A program made the position numbers and the translations under genes. Below the pieces are notes generated by a model. That model was not told the origin of the DNA and did no database searches. It saw only the letters and a program-made list of their open reading frames with translations. Below are positions 35,399 through 44,973 of a stretch of 64,000 nt of DNA, piece by piece. Position 1 is the stretch's first letter. Each line of letters starts with the position of its first letter. This DNA comes from Collinsella sp. An268 (GTDB taxonomy: Bacteria; Actinomycetota; Coriobacteriia; Coriobacteriales; Coriobacteriaceae), in NCBI RefSeq assembly GCF_002159765.1, contig NZ_NFJH01000004.1, positions 124,001-188,000 on the forward strand. Reading direction: 5' to 3'.

Positions 35399-38083
35399 AT
35401 GCCAGAAACCCCCGCTCCGCACCTCGATACCATCTGCGGCGACAACGCCCGCGCCGCCGCGAGCTCGTTTGCCGCCGGCGCCACCGCGCCCGCCGCACCC
35501 GGCTCGCTCGGCGCGCTCTCGCCCAGCTGGTTCGAACCCGATGACGGCTCGGAGCCCGAGCCCTGGCTCACGGCCGACGAGGCCTTCGAGCGGTTCCTCG
35601 CGTGGTGCGAGGGGCGCGGCATCGACCTGTGGCCGCATCAGGAGGAGGCGCTGATGGACCTCGCCGCGGGTGACCACGTTATCCTGGGCACGCCCACCGG
35701 CTCGGGTAAGTCGCTGGTGGCGCTCGGCCAGCTCTTTATGGCGATGGCGCAGGGACACCGCGCCTACTACACCGCCCCCATCAAGGCGCTCGTCTCCGAG
35801 AAGTTCTTCGACCTGGTCGCGGTGCTCGGCCGCGAGAACGTCGGCATGATCACGGGTGACACGCACATCAACACCGCCGCGCCCGTCATCTGCTGCACGG
35901 CCGAGATTCTCGCCAACCAAGCGCTCCGCGAGGGCGACGAGGCGGACGTGGGCACCGTCGCCATGGACGAGTTCCACTACTTCGCCGACCCCGACCGCGG
36001 ATGGGCCTGGCAGGTGCCGCTGCTCACCCTGCCCCATACGCAGTTCATGCTCATGAGCGCCACGCTCGGCGACACCTCCGTCATCGCCGCCGCGCTCGAG
36101 GAGAAGACCGACCGCGCCGTCGACACCGTGGCCGACGCGCCCCGCCCCGTGCCCCTCGCCTTCGAGTACGTCGACACCGCGCTCGAGGGAACGGTCGAGC
36201 TCGCCCTCCGCCGCGGGGAGGCGCCGCTCTACATCGTGCACTTCTCACAGGACGCCGCCCTCGCCTCGGCAACGGCGCTCGCAAACTTCGGCGTCGCCAC
36301 CAAGGAGCAGCGCGAGCGCATCAAGGAGGTCAGTCGCGGCACCCGCTTCTCCACCGCCTTCGGCAAGATCTTGAAGCGCCTCATCTCCTGCGGCGTCGGC
36401 GTGCACCACGCGGGCATGCTCCCCCGCTACCGCCTGCTCGTCGAGAAACTCGCCCAGCAGGGGCTCCTCCCGGTTATCTGTGGCACCGACACGCTCGGTG
36501 TCGGCATCAACGTGCCCATCCACACGGTGGTCTTAACGGCGCTCACCAAGTACGACGGCCATAAAATGCGCCGCCTCCGCGCCCGCGAGTTCCACCAGAT
36601 CGCGGGGCGCGCCGGCCGCGCGGGCTTCGACACCGAGGGGCTCGTCATCGCCGAGGCGCCCGAGCACGAGATCGAGAACGCCAAGCTCGTCGCCAAAGCG
36701 GGCGACGACCCCAAAAAGCTCCGCAAGATCAAGCGCAAGAAGCCGCCCGAGGGCTTCGTCACCTGGAACAAGCAGACGTTCGAGCGCCTGTGCGAGGCGG
36801 CGTCCGAAACGCTAAAGCCCCGTCTCGCCATCACGCACTCGATGGTGCTCTCGATGGTGGAGCGCGGAGGAGATGCCCGGCGGCGCGTGTCCGAGCTCAT
36901 CGCGGGCAGCCTTCAGTCCCCGGAGGAAAAGGTGCGGCTCGAGGCCCGGGCCGACGAGATCTTCGCCACGCTTATCGATTCCGGCGTCGTCGTGGTGGCG
37001 GACGTCCCTCCCGCGCCGGGCGCCCCGGCGGACGCCGAGCCCGAGCGCGACTACGCTCTCACCGTGGACCTGCCGGAGGACTTCGCCCTCGACCAGCCGC
37101 TCTCGCCGTTCCTGCTCGCCGCTCTCGAGCTCCTCGACCCCGAGAGCGAGACCTACATGCTCGACCTCATCTCGATGGTCGAGGCAACCCTCGAGGACCC
37201 CAAGCAGGTACTGCGCGCCCAAGAGCGCGCCGCGCGCGATGCCGCCATGGCGGCCATGAAGGCCGAGGGCGTGGACTATGAGGAGCGCCTCGAGCGCATC
37301 GCCGAGGTCTCGTACCCCAAACCGCTCGAGGATCTGCTTGCAGCCGCCTTTGCCCAATACTGCCAGAAGGTGCCGTGGGCAAACGACTACGAGCTCAGCC
37401 CCAAGTCGGTCCTGCGCGACATGCTCGAGACGGCATCGGACTTCAAGGGATACATCCAGCGCTACAAGATTGCCCGCTCCGAGGGAATCCTCCTGCGCTA
37501 TCTGGCGGAAGCGTTCCGCGCGCTCGACCGCACCGTCCCCACATCCAAGCGCACGCCCGAGCTCGACGAGGTCATCAGCTGGCTCGGCTTCATGGTGCGC
37601 TCCATCGATTCCAGCCTCGTGGACGAGTGGGCCGCCGCCGGCGACCCCGCAGCCCTAGACGCCGCACCGCCGGCGGCCGCCGACCAGGTGGTTGCCGACC
37701 GCCGCGGCGTCACGCTGCTCGTGCGCAACGCCCTCTTCCAGCGCGTCCGCCTGGCGGCGCGCGGGCATGTGCGCGAGCTCGGCGAGCTGGACGAGGCCTG
37801 GGGCATGGGCGAGATGCGCTGGCAGCGCGCGCTCGATTCCTACCATGCGGCGCACGAGGAGATTCTCACCGATGCCGACGCCCGCTCAACGGCATTTCTC
37901 ACCATCGATGAGACCGATGAGCAGGCCGAGCACATCTGGCACGTGCACCAGATCTTCTCGGACGATGCCGGCGACCGTGACTTCGGCATCATGGCCGACG
38001 TCGACCTCGATGCCACTCAGGACGAGGGCGCAGCGGTCTTCACCAACTACCGCGTCGGCTTTATCGAGGATCTCCTCGCATAG
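35399..38083 (+). CDS. Ski2-like DEAD/DEAH helicase with DUF3516 C-terminal region
   Basis: An 894-residue SF2 helicase: motif I LGTPTGSGKSLVA (near residue 100), motif II as MDEFHYF (a DEFH box), motif III LMSATLGDT, and motif VI FHQIAGRAGRAGFD. The long C-terminal half matches the DUF3516 extension of actinobacterial Ski2-like helicases, an RNA-helicase group related to HelY. The first 40 residues are a low-complexity Ala/Pro-rich tail. It is a single gene between trmB and the convergent DUF2130 gene. Confidence 0.88.
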   Translation: MPETPAPHLDTICGDNARAAASSFAAGATAPAAPGSLGALSPSWFEPDDGSEPEPWLTADEAFERFLAWCEGRGIDLWPHQEEALMDLAAGDHVILGTPTGSGKSLVALGQLFMAMAQGHRAYYTAPIKALVSEKFFDLVAVLGRENVGMITGDTHINTAAPVICCTAEILANQALREGDEADVGTVAMDEFHYFADPDRGWAWQVPLLTLPHTQFMLMSATLGDTSVIAAALEEKTDRAVDTVADAPRPVPLAFEYVDTALEGTVELALRRGEAPLYIVHFSQDAALASATALANFGVATKEQRERIKEVSRGTRFSTAFGKILKRLISCGVGVHHAGMLPRYRLLVEKLAQQGLLPVICGTDTLGVGINVPIHTVVLTALTKYDGHKMRRLRAREFHQIAGRAGRAGFDTEGLVIAEAPEHEIENAKLVAKAGDDPKKLRKIKRKKPPEGFVTWNKQTFERLCEAASETLKPRLAITHSMVLSMVERGGDARRRVSELIAGSLQSPEEKVRLEARADEIFATLIDSGVVVVADVPPAPGAPADAEPERDYALTVDLPEDFALDQPLSPFLLAALELLDPESETYMLDLISMVEATLEDPKQVLRAQERAARDAAMAAMKAEGVDYEERLERIAEVSYPKPLEDLLAAAFAQYCQKVPWANDYELSPKSVLRDMLETASDFKGYIQRYKIARSEGILLRYLAEAFRALDRTVPTSKRTPELDEVISWLGFMVRSIDSSLVDEWAAAGDPAALDAAPPAAADQVVADRRGVTLLVRNALFQRVRLAARGHVRELGELDEAWGMGEMRWQRALDSYHAAHEEILTDADARSTAFLTIDETDEQAEHIWHVHQIFSDDAGDRDFGIMADVDLDATQDEGAAVFTNYRVGFIEDLLA

Positions 38084-38139
38084 CGCTACGAGGGAGGGCG
38101 CTTCTCCATGCGTCAACACGCGGCGAAGCGCCCCGCCCA

Positions 38140-39744
38140 TCACTCCCCCTGCTCCCGCGCCGCCTCAAACGCCGCCTTCATGGTCGCGTTGCCGCGCGTG
38201 AGCTTGCGTATGGTGAGGTCCTGCGCCTTATCGTTGGCAAGTCGCAGGTTGTTCTCACTCGAGATCAGGTTCTCCTTCACCTTCTGCAGATGCGAGATGG
38301 TCTTGTCGATCTCGTCGATAGCCGTGTTGAACTTATCGCTCGCGATGCGATAGTTGCGCTGGAACTTACCCTGGAAATCCTCGAGCTTCGCCTCGAAATT
38401 GGTCACATCGATGTTCTGCTGCCGCACGAGCGCGAGCTCCTGCTTGTACGCGAGGGCGTTCATCGCGGCATTGCGCAACAGCGTGATGAGCGGGATGAAG
38501 AACTGCGGGCGGATGACGTACATCTTGGGGTACCGGTAGGAGACGTCGACGATACCCGTGTTGTAGAGCTCGCTCTCGGGCTCCAGCAGCGTCACCAGCA
38601 CGGCGTACTCGCAGCCCTTCTTGGTGCGGTCCTGGTCGAGCTTCTTGAAGAAGTCCTCGTTCTTGTGCTTGGTCGCCGTCTCGTCGTTCTCGTTTTTCAT
38701 CTCGAACATGATGGAGACGACCTCGTTGCCCGCCTCATCGCACTCGCGGAAGATGAAGTCCCCCTTGGTGCCCTCGCTCGCATCGTTATCCTTCTCGAAG
38801 TACGCGCGCGGAAACGCCGTCATGCGAAGACGGTTGAACTCCGTCTCGCAGTGCTGCTCGAGTGTCTCGCCCACCATCTTGGTGGAGAGGCGCGCCTTCA
38901 TGTCGCGCAGGCGCTCGATTTCCTCGTCCTTGTAGCGAATGAGCTCTGTTGCGGTCTTCTTGGCCTCCTCGAGCTCCAGGCTATGCGTCGCCTCGATCTG
39001 CTGCCGCTCTGCCTGATACAGGGCCTTCTCGTGCACGAGGGCGCTTCTCGCCTCGTCGCGCTCCCGCCTGACGGCCTCGACCGCTTGGGTGACGGCCAGC
39101 TCGCGCGCCGCGCCCTCGCCGGCAAGCTTCTCCTTGAGCGCCGCGATCTCCGCATCCTTCGCCGCCACGCTCTCGTGAAGCTCAACCTTGGCGCGCGCAG
39201 ACGCTTCGGCAAGCACAGACTGCTGCCTCTGGGCAGCCGCCTCGGATTCCGCCGTCAGCGTCGCAATCTTCTGGTCGCGGGCAGCGACCTCCCGCTCAAG
39301 CTCCTGTCGGGCAGACGCCGCCGCCAGCGCCGCCGCATCATCCCGCTGCTTGAGTTCCGCCGTCAGACGATCGATTTCGCGCTGCAGGTCGACAACGCCC
39401 TTCGCGGCCTCCTCGCGCGCGGCGGCGGCAGCGCTCTCCTGCGCGAGCGCGCGCTCGCGGTCCGCGGCGTCGAGCTTTGCCGTCAGCTCGCGAATCTCTG
39501 CCTCACGCGCAGCCAGCGCGCTCTCGCTCTCCTGTCGTGCAGACGCCAGGGCACGCTCGCTCTCGCTGCGCGCCTTCGTCTCTGCCAGCGCAACCGCCTG
39601 CGCCTTCTCGCGCTCAAACGCCTCGGCGCGCTCATGCAGCTCGGCAGCGAACTGCTCATCGCGCACTTGACGCACGATGTCCGCGTACCCCGACTCATCA
39701 ACCGTAAAAACCGTCCCGCACTTGGGGCACTTGATCTCGTTCAT
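38140..39744 (-). CDS. DUF2130 family coiled-coil protein
   Basis: A 534-residue protein. Residues 1-12 contain a CPKCGTVF half zinc ribbon; residues 30-290 are a long, charged, alanine-rich coiled coil; the remaining 240 residues are the DUF2130 domain ([49 protein letters not shown]). The DFxF...FEMKNE pattern resembles a PD-(D/E)xK nuclease core, so a DNA-related role has been suspected, but function is unproven. No partner gene is evident. Confidence 0.87.
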   Translation of the reverse strand: MNEIKCPKCGTVFTVDESGYADIVRQVRDEQFAAELHERAEAFEREKAQAVALAETKARSESERALASARQESESALAAREAEIRELTAKLDAADRERALAQESAAAAAREEAAKGVVDLQREIDRLTAELKQRDDAAALAAASARQELEREVAARDQKIATLTAESEAAAQRQQSVLAEASARAKVELHESVAAKDAEIAALKEKLAGEGAARELAVTQAVEAVRRERDEARSALVHEKALYQAERQQIEATHSLELEEAKKTATELIRYKDEEIERLRDMKARLSTKMVGETLEQHCETEFNRLRMTAFPRAYFEKDNDASEGTKGDFIFRECDEAGNEVVSIMFEMKNENDETATKHKNEDFFKKLDQDRTKKGCEYAVLVTLLEPESELYNTGIVDVSYRYPKMYVIRPQFFIPLITLLRNAAMNALAYKQELALVRQQNIDVTNFEAKLEDFQGKFQRNYRIASDKFNTAIDEIDKTISHLQKVKENLISSENNLRLANDKAQDLTIRKLTRGNATMKAAFEAAREQGE

Positions 39745-39764
39745 CGCTCACGCTCCTCGCCGCG

Positions 39765-40700
39765 CTACCGCGCCTCGTCTTCACCTGTCAGAAGCTTACG
39801 ACATCGTGCGGACAAAAAAGTGCGCCATCTCCCCACAAGAGCGCGCAGGTCGTCCTCATAGATGCTCCCCCTCTGCCAGATGCCGCAGATATCGTGGCTC
39901 ACGGCGAAACCATCCGGCGTCACGTCCTCGAGCTCACCACATGCGAGCTCGTCGGCAACCGCCATGCGGTAGATGAAGGTTACGGCATCGCTCGCGCGCA
40001 CCACCGCCTTGATTGCCGGAATGCCGCCGAGCTCCGTCACACGGGCGAAATCCCCAATACGGCGATCGCGCGCCGCGAGCAACCGTTCCAGGATCTCACG
40101 CGTACCAGAACCCCGCTCGCGCACCACGAGCTCGCATCGCAGCAGGTCCTCCAGCGTACGCGCCCCCGGGGAGAGGGCGCCGTTGCCCGCACGCGCCACG
40201 GCGACGAACGGCTCCCGAGCCACCACCTCCGCCTCAAACAGCGCGCGGTCGAAAAACCCTTCCACCAGTGCGAGATCGAGCTCCCCCGCGGTGAGGGCGC
40301 GCGTTAGCTCGGCGGTATTCCCCACGGTCAACGCGACATCTACCAGCGCGCCGGCGCCTCGCTCCCGCGTGAGCAGAAGGGGCGCCAGGTAGTCGGCCAC
40401 CGTGCGCGTGCATCCGAGCCGGAGCTCCCGCTCGGGCTCGCCTTGAGCGGAGCGAAGCTCGGACCCCAGACGCGCCTCATCGTTGGCAAACGCCCCCAAT
40501 CGCCGATACGCGACCTCGCCCGCAGCCGTAAGCCGCATCGCCCTTCCCTCGCGCTCAAACAGAGCGCAGCCATAATGGGACTCCAGCGCACGTACGTGCT
40601 GCGTAACAGCCGGCTGCGTGATGTGCAGCTCATCGGCGGCGCGCGTAAAGCTGCCCGTCCGGCACACGGCCAAGAAGCTCTTCACGCGATAATCGAGCAT
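39765..40700 (-). CDS. LysR family regulator, divergent from yeiH
   Basis: A 311-residue LysR-type regulator: N-terminal winged helix ([26 protein letters not shown]) and a two-lobed effector domain ([30 protein letters not shown]). It is transcribed away from yeiH with a 111-base gap holding an inverted repeat, the usual setup for LysR control of an adjacent transporter. By analogy with YeiE/CysB-type pairs the effector may be a sulphur compound, which is inference. Confidence 0.9.
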   Translation of the reverse strand: MLDYRVKSFLAVCRTGSFTRAADELHITQPAVTQHVRALESHYGCALFEREGRAMRLTAAGEVAYRRLGAFANDEARLGSELRSAQGEPERELRLGCTRTVADYLAPLLLTRERGAGALVDVALTVGNTAELTRALTAGELDLALVEGFFDRALFEAEVVAREPFVAVARAGNGALSPGARTLEDLLRCELVVRERGSGTREILERLLAARDRRIGDFARVTELGGIPAIKAVVRASDAVTFIYRMAVADELACGELEDVTPDGFAVSHDICGIWQRGSIYEDDLRALVGRWRTFLSARCRKLLTGEDEAR

Positions 40701-40711
40701 GCAGCACCTCT

Positions 40712-40745
40712 CATAACAGATTGTGATGTGTATATAAGTGTTATG
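40712..40745. promoter_or_regulatory. Inverted-repeat operator in the LysR-yeiH divergent promoter
   Basis: CATAACA (40712-40718) and TGTTATG (40739-40745) form perfect 7-base arms around a 20-base AT-rich spacer containing TATATAA. The position between the divergent starts fits a LysR-type binding site overlapping a promoter. Confidence 0.55.
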
Positions 40746-40811
40746 TGGCTATTCATTATGACTCATGCGCTTTACGATGTCACCATTGCCACTCAGTATG
40801 AGGAGATCGAC

Positions 40812-41861
40812 ATGACCGCACTCGAACGCATCAAAGATAACGGCGCCGGCATCGCTCTTTGCCTCGCCATCGCATTGCCTGCCTGGCTTCTCGGTAGGCA
40901 GTTTGACATCATCGGCGGCCCGGTCTTCGCCATCCTCATCGGCATGGCAGCCGCCGCCATGCTCCGCTCCCGCAATACGTCCGCGTTTGCATCCGGCATT
41001 GCCTACACCTCAAAGAAAGTGCTTCAATACGCCGTCATCCTGTTGGGCTTCGGTCTTAACCTTGCACAGATAGCCCAGGTTGGCGCTACGTCGCTCCCCA
41101 TCATCATCTCCACCATCACCACCTCGCTGGTTATCGCGTTCGTTCTCAGCCGAGCCCTCAAGATCCCCGCGAAGATCTCGACGCTCGTCGGTGTGGGCTC
41201 CTCCATCTGCGGTGGTTCCGCCATCGCCGCAACCGCGCCCGTGATCGATGCCGATGATGAGGAGATCGCTCAGGCTATCTCGGTCATCTTCCTCTTCAAC
41301 ATCGTCGCCGCCCTCATCTTCCCCGCCCTCGGGGGCATGCTTGGCCTCACGAACGAGGGCTTTGGGCTCTTTGCCGGCACCGCCGTGAACGACACGTCAT
41401 CGGTGACTGCGGCCGCGGCGGCTTGGGACGGTATGCACCCCGGCGCCAACACGCTCGATACCGCCACCATCGTCAAGCTGACGCGCACGCTCGCCATCAT
41501 CCCCATCACGCTTGTCCTCGCATTCCTGCAGGTGCGCAGCGCTCGCAAGGCGGCAGCGGCGGGAGAGAGCACCGAGGGCGCCGGCTCGTTCAACCTGGCA
41601 AAGATCTTCCCCGTCTTCATCCTCTTCTTCGTGCTCGCAAGCGTCATTACCACCGTGTTTGCGCTGCCCGCCGAAGTCACTGCACCCGTGAAGGAGCTCT
41701 CGAAGTTCCTTATCGTAATGGCGATGGCGGCCATCGGCCTCAATACCGACCTCGTAAAGCTCGTCCGCACGGGTGGAAAGCCCATCCTCATGGGATTCTG
41801 CTGCTGGGTCGGCATCGCAGCCGTGAGCCTGGGCATGCAGCACCTGTTGGGCATCTGGTAA
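40812..41861 (+). CDS. yeiH: YeiH family putative sulphate exporter
   Basis: A 349-residue polytopic membrane protein of the YeiH/UPF0324 family. Landmarks are [17 protein letters not shown], the [16 protein letters not shown] segment, the [19 protein letters not shown] motif and [16 protein letters not shown]. About ten membrane helices can be drawn. The family has been linked to sulphite/taurine or sulphate export, without firm proof. The start at 40812 follows AGGAG; upstream in-frame starts lie in the divergent promoter and lysR gene. Confidence 0.88.
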   Translation: MTALERIKDNGAGIALCLAIALPAWLLGRQFDIIGGPVFAILIGMAAAAMLRSRNTSAFASGIAYTSKKVLQYAVILLGFGLNLAQIAQVGATSLPIIISTITTSLVIAFVLSRALKIPAKISTLVGVGSSICGGSAIAATAPVIDADDEEIAQAISVIFLFNIVAALIFPALGGMLGLTNEGFGLFAGTAVNDTSSVTAAAAAWDGMHPGANTLDTATIVKLTRTLAIIPITLVLAFLQVRSARKAAAAGESTEGAGSFNLAKIFPVFILFFVLASVITTVFALPAEVTAPVKELSKFLIVMAMAAIGLNTDLVKLVRTGGKPILMGFCCWVGIAAVSLGMQHLLGIW

Positions 41862-41908
41862 GAAAGCATGCCCGTCACACCGCTACGAGCAACTTTATGA
41901 ACCCCTTG

Positions 41909-41948
41909 AAGGTGTGCTGAGAACACCGCCTCGTTTTCAGCACACCTT
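41909..41948. terminator. Bidirectional hairpin between yeiH and the restriction gene
   Basis: A perfect 12-base stem, AAGGTGTGCTGA with TCAGCACACCTT, and a 16-base loop that includes GTTT. The right arm overlaps the stop codon of the convergent restriction gene. It marks the left edge of the low-GC island. Confidence 0.6.
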
Positions 41949-43148
41949 ATTCTGTTTGCCTTCAACAAGGGCGCAGAAATCGGCCACGTCCATGAGCCAA
42001 TGTTGCTGGACTGCCGTAAAGGTTGCAAAGAGAGACCTGGGCACCACCAATTGCAGGTGGTCTTTCTGCATCGCCTTGGTATATGCCTCGCTCACCGCAG
42101 GTTCTAGCGTAATGAGATGCTTTTCCGCAATTCGGTCTGCCTCATCCAGAACTTGCCGCCATCTCTCTTTGATGGTTGTCTTGGCACCCAACATGGTAAG
42201 AGCCTCTACAGGAAACGCGGTGTCGTGATACGCCTCTATTGAAGGGAAAATAAAATCGGGTTTAGATTTTCCCTCCGTATAACTCTGGGCAGAGTAGCTA
42301 ATCCGCCTTGCATCGAATAGCATGCGTAGCTGATTCTCAAAAGCTGAGCCGGCGCGCGATTTGCGACGCTGGAATGTCGACATGGCAATGCGCAAAATCC
42401 CATCGATATCGTCCGTCCTTATAAACGGCTCGAGCTCACCGGCAACAAGATAGCGCTCGAAGAGACGGAAGAGCATCTCCTCCCGTTCATAGCAGGCAAG
42501 CAGAGATTCATCTGGATGACTGTGCCAGTCAAGCTCACCCAGTGTCTCAGCAGCGTAGCGAGAGAATTCCGCGCTTCGGGGAAAATGATTCCCAAACGTC
42601 TCGATAAGTCCGTCAAGGTATGCATCGGCAGCAATGGGCAGATCGATCTTTACGCCCATGCATTCAAGCAAGTCGGCAGCAAGTGAGCCAACACGGGCTT
42701 CATCAGCCTGTGAGAGTGCAAACGACGTGGTAGCACCATCAAGCCCAAAGAGCCAGCATACCTGAGATGCCATATTGCTCTCCGCACGGGTAATCGCAAC
42801 GAGGACTTCTCCGCGCCCCGTGAGGGCAACTACCATCAAATCACCCTCACGCGCCTGCTCGATAACGGCGTTGTCCTTGTAGTACAGACGGTATTCGGTT
42901 CGATTGGGTATGTTCCTGCGAGCGTCGTACCAAGTCATTAACCCGCTGTCAAAAAGCGGATCCGCGTCATCGGTTAAGTACACAAACCTCGCGGGCATAT
43001 CTTTGATGTCGTCGTCACCAAACAGGGAGCGCAAGACGGAGACCCCATTGAACTCGTGCTGGTTGCTCTTCTTTGGATCGACGTCTACGGCGGCGAGCCG
43101 CTTTGCTGCCACGCCGTCGAAGTACTTATTCAGCGTTCCGTAATCCAT
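41937..43148 (-). CDS. EcoRII-like type II restriction endonuclease
   Basis: A 403-residue endonuclease with the two-part layout of EcoRII: an N-terminal effector/DNA-binding domain (about residues 1-190) and a C-terminal PD-(D/E)xK nuclease domain (AFENQLRMLFDARRISYSAQ; the aspartate in KPDFIFPS; the catalytic lysine in LGAKTTIKERWRQVL, very like EcoRII). EcoRII cuts CCWGG and needs more than one site to be active; the same target is inferred here. The start at 43148 follows GGAGG and lies within the methyltransferase gene, giving a 23-base overlap, so the nuclease is made after the methyltransferase. Confidence 0.85.
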   Translation of the reverse strand: MDYGTLNKYFDGVAAKRLAAVDVDPKKSNQHEFNGVSVLRSLFGDDDIKDMPARFVYLTDDADPLFDSGLMTWYDARRNIPNRTEYRLYYKDNAVIEQAREGDLMVVALTGRGEVLVAITRAESNMASQVCWLFGLDGATTSFALSQADEARVGSLAADLLECMGVKIDLPIAADAYLDGLIETFGNHFPRSAEFSRYAAETLGELDWHSHPDESLLACYEREEMLFRLFERYLVAGELEPFIRTDDIDGILRIAMSTFQRRKSRAGSAFENQLRMLFDARRISYSAQSYTEGKSKPDFIFPSIEAYHDTAFPVEALTMLGAKTTIKERWRQVLDEADRIAEKHLITLEPAVSEAYTKAMQKDHLQLVVPRSLFATFTAVQQHWLMDVADFCALVEGKQNKVC

Positions 43149-44301
43149 CGTGAAGCGCCTCCAACATGAGTTTTGCAACAGATCGAACGACCGGAACCGT
43201 AACGGAATTGCCAAATTGGTGATATGCCTGCGTATCAGACACGGGAATGATGAAGCGCTCCGGGAATCCCTGGAGCCGAGCGCACTCGCGCGGTGTCAGC
43301 TTGCGCGGGTTCTCCCCCTCTCCGCGTGAGACGAGAATCTCACTGCCGTCCTTGTGATAGCGAGCTGACAACGTGCGTGTGGTGTCCCCCGGGCCGATAA
43401 CGCTATAGCCAAATCCGTTGCCGGCGGCTTCGTGCTTGGCTTTGTAAGCTTTAAGATATGACCAAAGCTTATCCGAAAGCGTATAACGGTCGTCAACCTC
43501 GGCTTCCAATATTTCCGCCGCCGTATGTTCGACATCTTGTATCTCGAGGTCATCCCAAGAGAAGTCTGTCGGCTCCCTAAACCCCACAATGTAGATGCGC
43601 TCACGATGTTGACAGGTCCATCGCTTCGAATCGAGGACCTTGTAATGGACATCATAGCCCAACTCATCCTGCAGCGTCTGCATAATGATACGGAACGTCT
43701 TCCCTTTGTCGTGACTTGTCAAGTTCTTGACGTTCTCCAGTAGAAAGGCGCGCGGTCTTTTGTCCCTAATGATGCGGGCAACTTCAAAGAAAAGCGTACC
43801 TTGGGTTTTATCTTCGAAACCCGTTGCCCTACCTAGGGAGCGCTTTTTTGAAACGCCCGCTAGAGAAAACGGCTGGCAGGGAAAGCCTGCAAGCAGGATA
43901 TCGAAATCCGGAATATCCCGTGAAGAGACGCTTCGAATATCGCCTGCGGGTATTTCACCGAAATTCATGCGATAGGTCTTCTGAGCGAACTTGTCCCACT
44001 CACACGAAAAGACGCAACGGCCACCGAGCTCCTGAAAAGGAAGGCGGATGCCCCCAATGCCCGCAAACAAATCGATAAACGTAAAAGCTGCGTCATCAGA
44101 GCAGTCCGATGCAAAGGGAGCCGTGTAGCCAAGTGACCTTATCAGCTTCAAGTCTGCAGCGGTCGGCCTGCACTCGCCAAGCTCCCAGCGACGCACTGTA
44201 CGGTCCCCATGCGGCCCCAGCCCCAGTGCAGCGGCAAACTCTTTTTGCGTAAGGCCAAGCTCGATGCGTTTCGCCTTAATCTCATTCGAATCTTCTGCCA
44301 T
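43126..44301 (-). CDS. EcoRII/SsoII-type DNA cytosine-5 methyltransferase with N-terminal HTH
   Basis: A 391-residue methyltransferase. Residues 1-60 are an XRE-like helix-turn-helix (RIELGLTQKEFAAALGL) and the rest carries the C5-methyltransferase motifs in order: FIDLFAGIGGIR (I), GFPCQPFS (IV), LLENVKNL (VI), QHRERIYIVGF (VIII), RECARLQGFP (IX) and YHQFGNSVTVPV (X). The HTH form resembles SsoII-type and EcoRII methyltransferases, which repress their own promoters. A palindrome lies 26 bases upstream of the start. Protects DNA against the endonuclease encoded next. Confidence 0.9.
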   Translation of the reverse strand: MAEDSNEIKAKRIELGLTQKEFAAALGLGPHGDRTVRRWELGECRPTAADLKLIRSLGYTAPFASDCSDDAAFTFIDLFAGIGGIRLPFQELGGRCVFSCEWDKFAQKTYRMNFGEIPAGDIRSVSSRDIPDFDILLAGFPCQPFSLAGVSKKRSLGRATGFEDKTQGTLFFEVARIIRDKRPRAFLLENVKNLTSHDKGKTFRIIMQTLQDELGYDVHYKVLDSKRWTCQHRERIYIVGFREPTDFSWDDLEIQDVEHTAAEILEAEVDDRYTLSDKLWSYLKAYKAKHEAAGNGFGYSVIGPGDTTRTLSARYHKDGSEILVSRGEGENPRKLTPRECARLQGFPERFIIPVSDTQAYHQFGNSVTVPVVRSVAKLMLEALHDGLRNAE

Positions 44302-44326
44302 GGTCCTCAGTCTCTGGAACGATTGC

Positions 44327-44341
44327 AGGACATTATGTCCT
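44327..44341. promoter_or_regulatory. Palindromic operator and -10 of the methyltransferase gene
   Basis: AGGACATTATGTCCT is a perfect palindrome about a central T, holding the half-sites GGACA and TGTCC. The minus-strand -10 candidate CATAAT (44332-44337) lies within it, so a bound protein would block transcription. GGACA half-sites are, to my recall, those bound by the regulatory HTH of SsoII-type methyltransferases. Confidence 0.55.
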
Positions 44342-44462
44342 CCTATTAACCCAGAGAGTAGTGTATCGTGCGGCGAAATAGGCGGCAAGACCGCTGCAGA
44401 AATGCCCGTACTCAAAACCATCACCCCAAGGAACGCAATCAGAAACGAGGTGGTCTTTTGGA

Positions 44463-44804
44463 TTATCGTCCGGTGGACGAACGCGAGTCGGCGACATACA
44501 CAGCAGCGCGCACCTGATGCCATGGGCTCCGCTCCGGCGCAACTTGTTGTACGACGCACTCGAACGCATCTGCATGCCCGTAATGCATCATAACGGCGAA
44601 CAGCTCGTTATGGTCTGCCGGAATATAGCCGAGACGCTTTCCCTCGAAATACAATGCGATAGCCGAGGAATCGTGCGGGTTGTCAGGCTCGGCGACCATC
44701 TGAAGGCGCATCCCGGGCTTGAGTGCGTCAAGCACAAGAGCACCCTCGCCAAACTGGAACCCTGCGATATAAAACGTTGCCAACACGCGCGACGGTTCAT
44801 ACAT
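44463..44804 (-). CDS. HIRAN domain protein
   Basis: A 113-residue protein that is essentially one HIRAN domain: FYIAGFQFGEGALVLDALKPG, then LVAEPDNPHDSSAIALYF-like residues and KRLGYIPADHNELFAVMM. HIRAN domains bind DNA 3' ends or damaged DNA in eukaryotic HLTF and occur as small stand-alone proteins in bacterial defence loci. The start at 44804 follows GAGGAGG. It lies 161 bases upstream of the methyltransferase gene on the same strand. Confidence 0.85.
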   Translation of the reverse strand: MYEPSRVLATFYIAGFQFGEGALVLDALKPGMRLQMVAEPDNPHDSSAIALYFEGKRLGYIPADHNELFAVMMHYGHADAFECVVQQVAPERSPWHQVRAAVYVADSRSSTGR

Positions 44805-44973
44805 AGCTGCCTCCTCGTAATTCCAGCGCGGCTTTTGCCGCGCCTTCCTGCCTATAAACAGCATATGGCGTCGTGCGGACAAAGAATGTGCACCCAGAAT
44901 ATGTCGTTTGGCCATTGTTCACTTGATCAGGAAACACAGCCGTGATCTAATGAAAGAGTCGTTGGGAGCGTAT

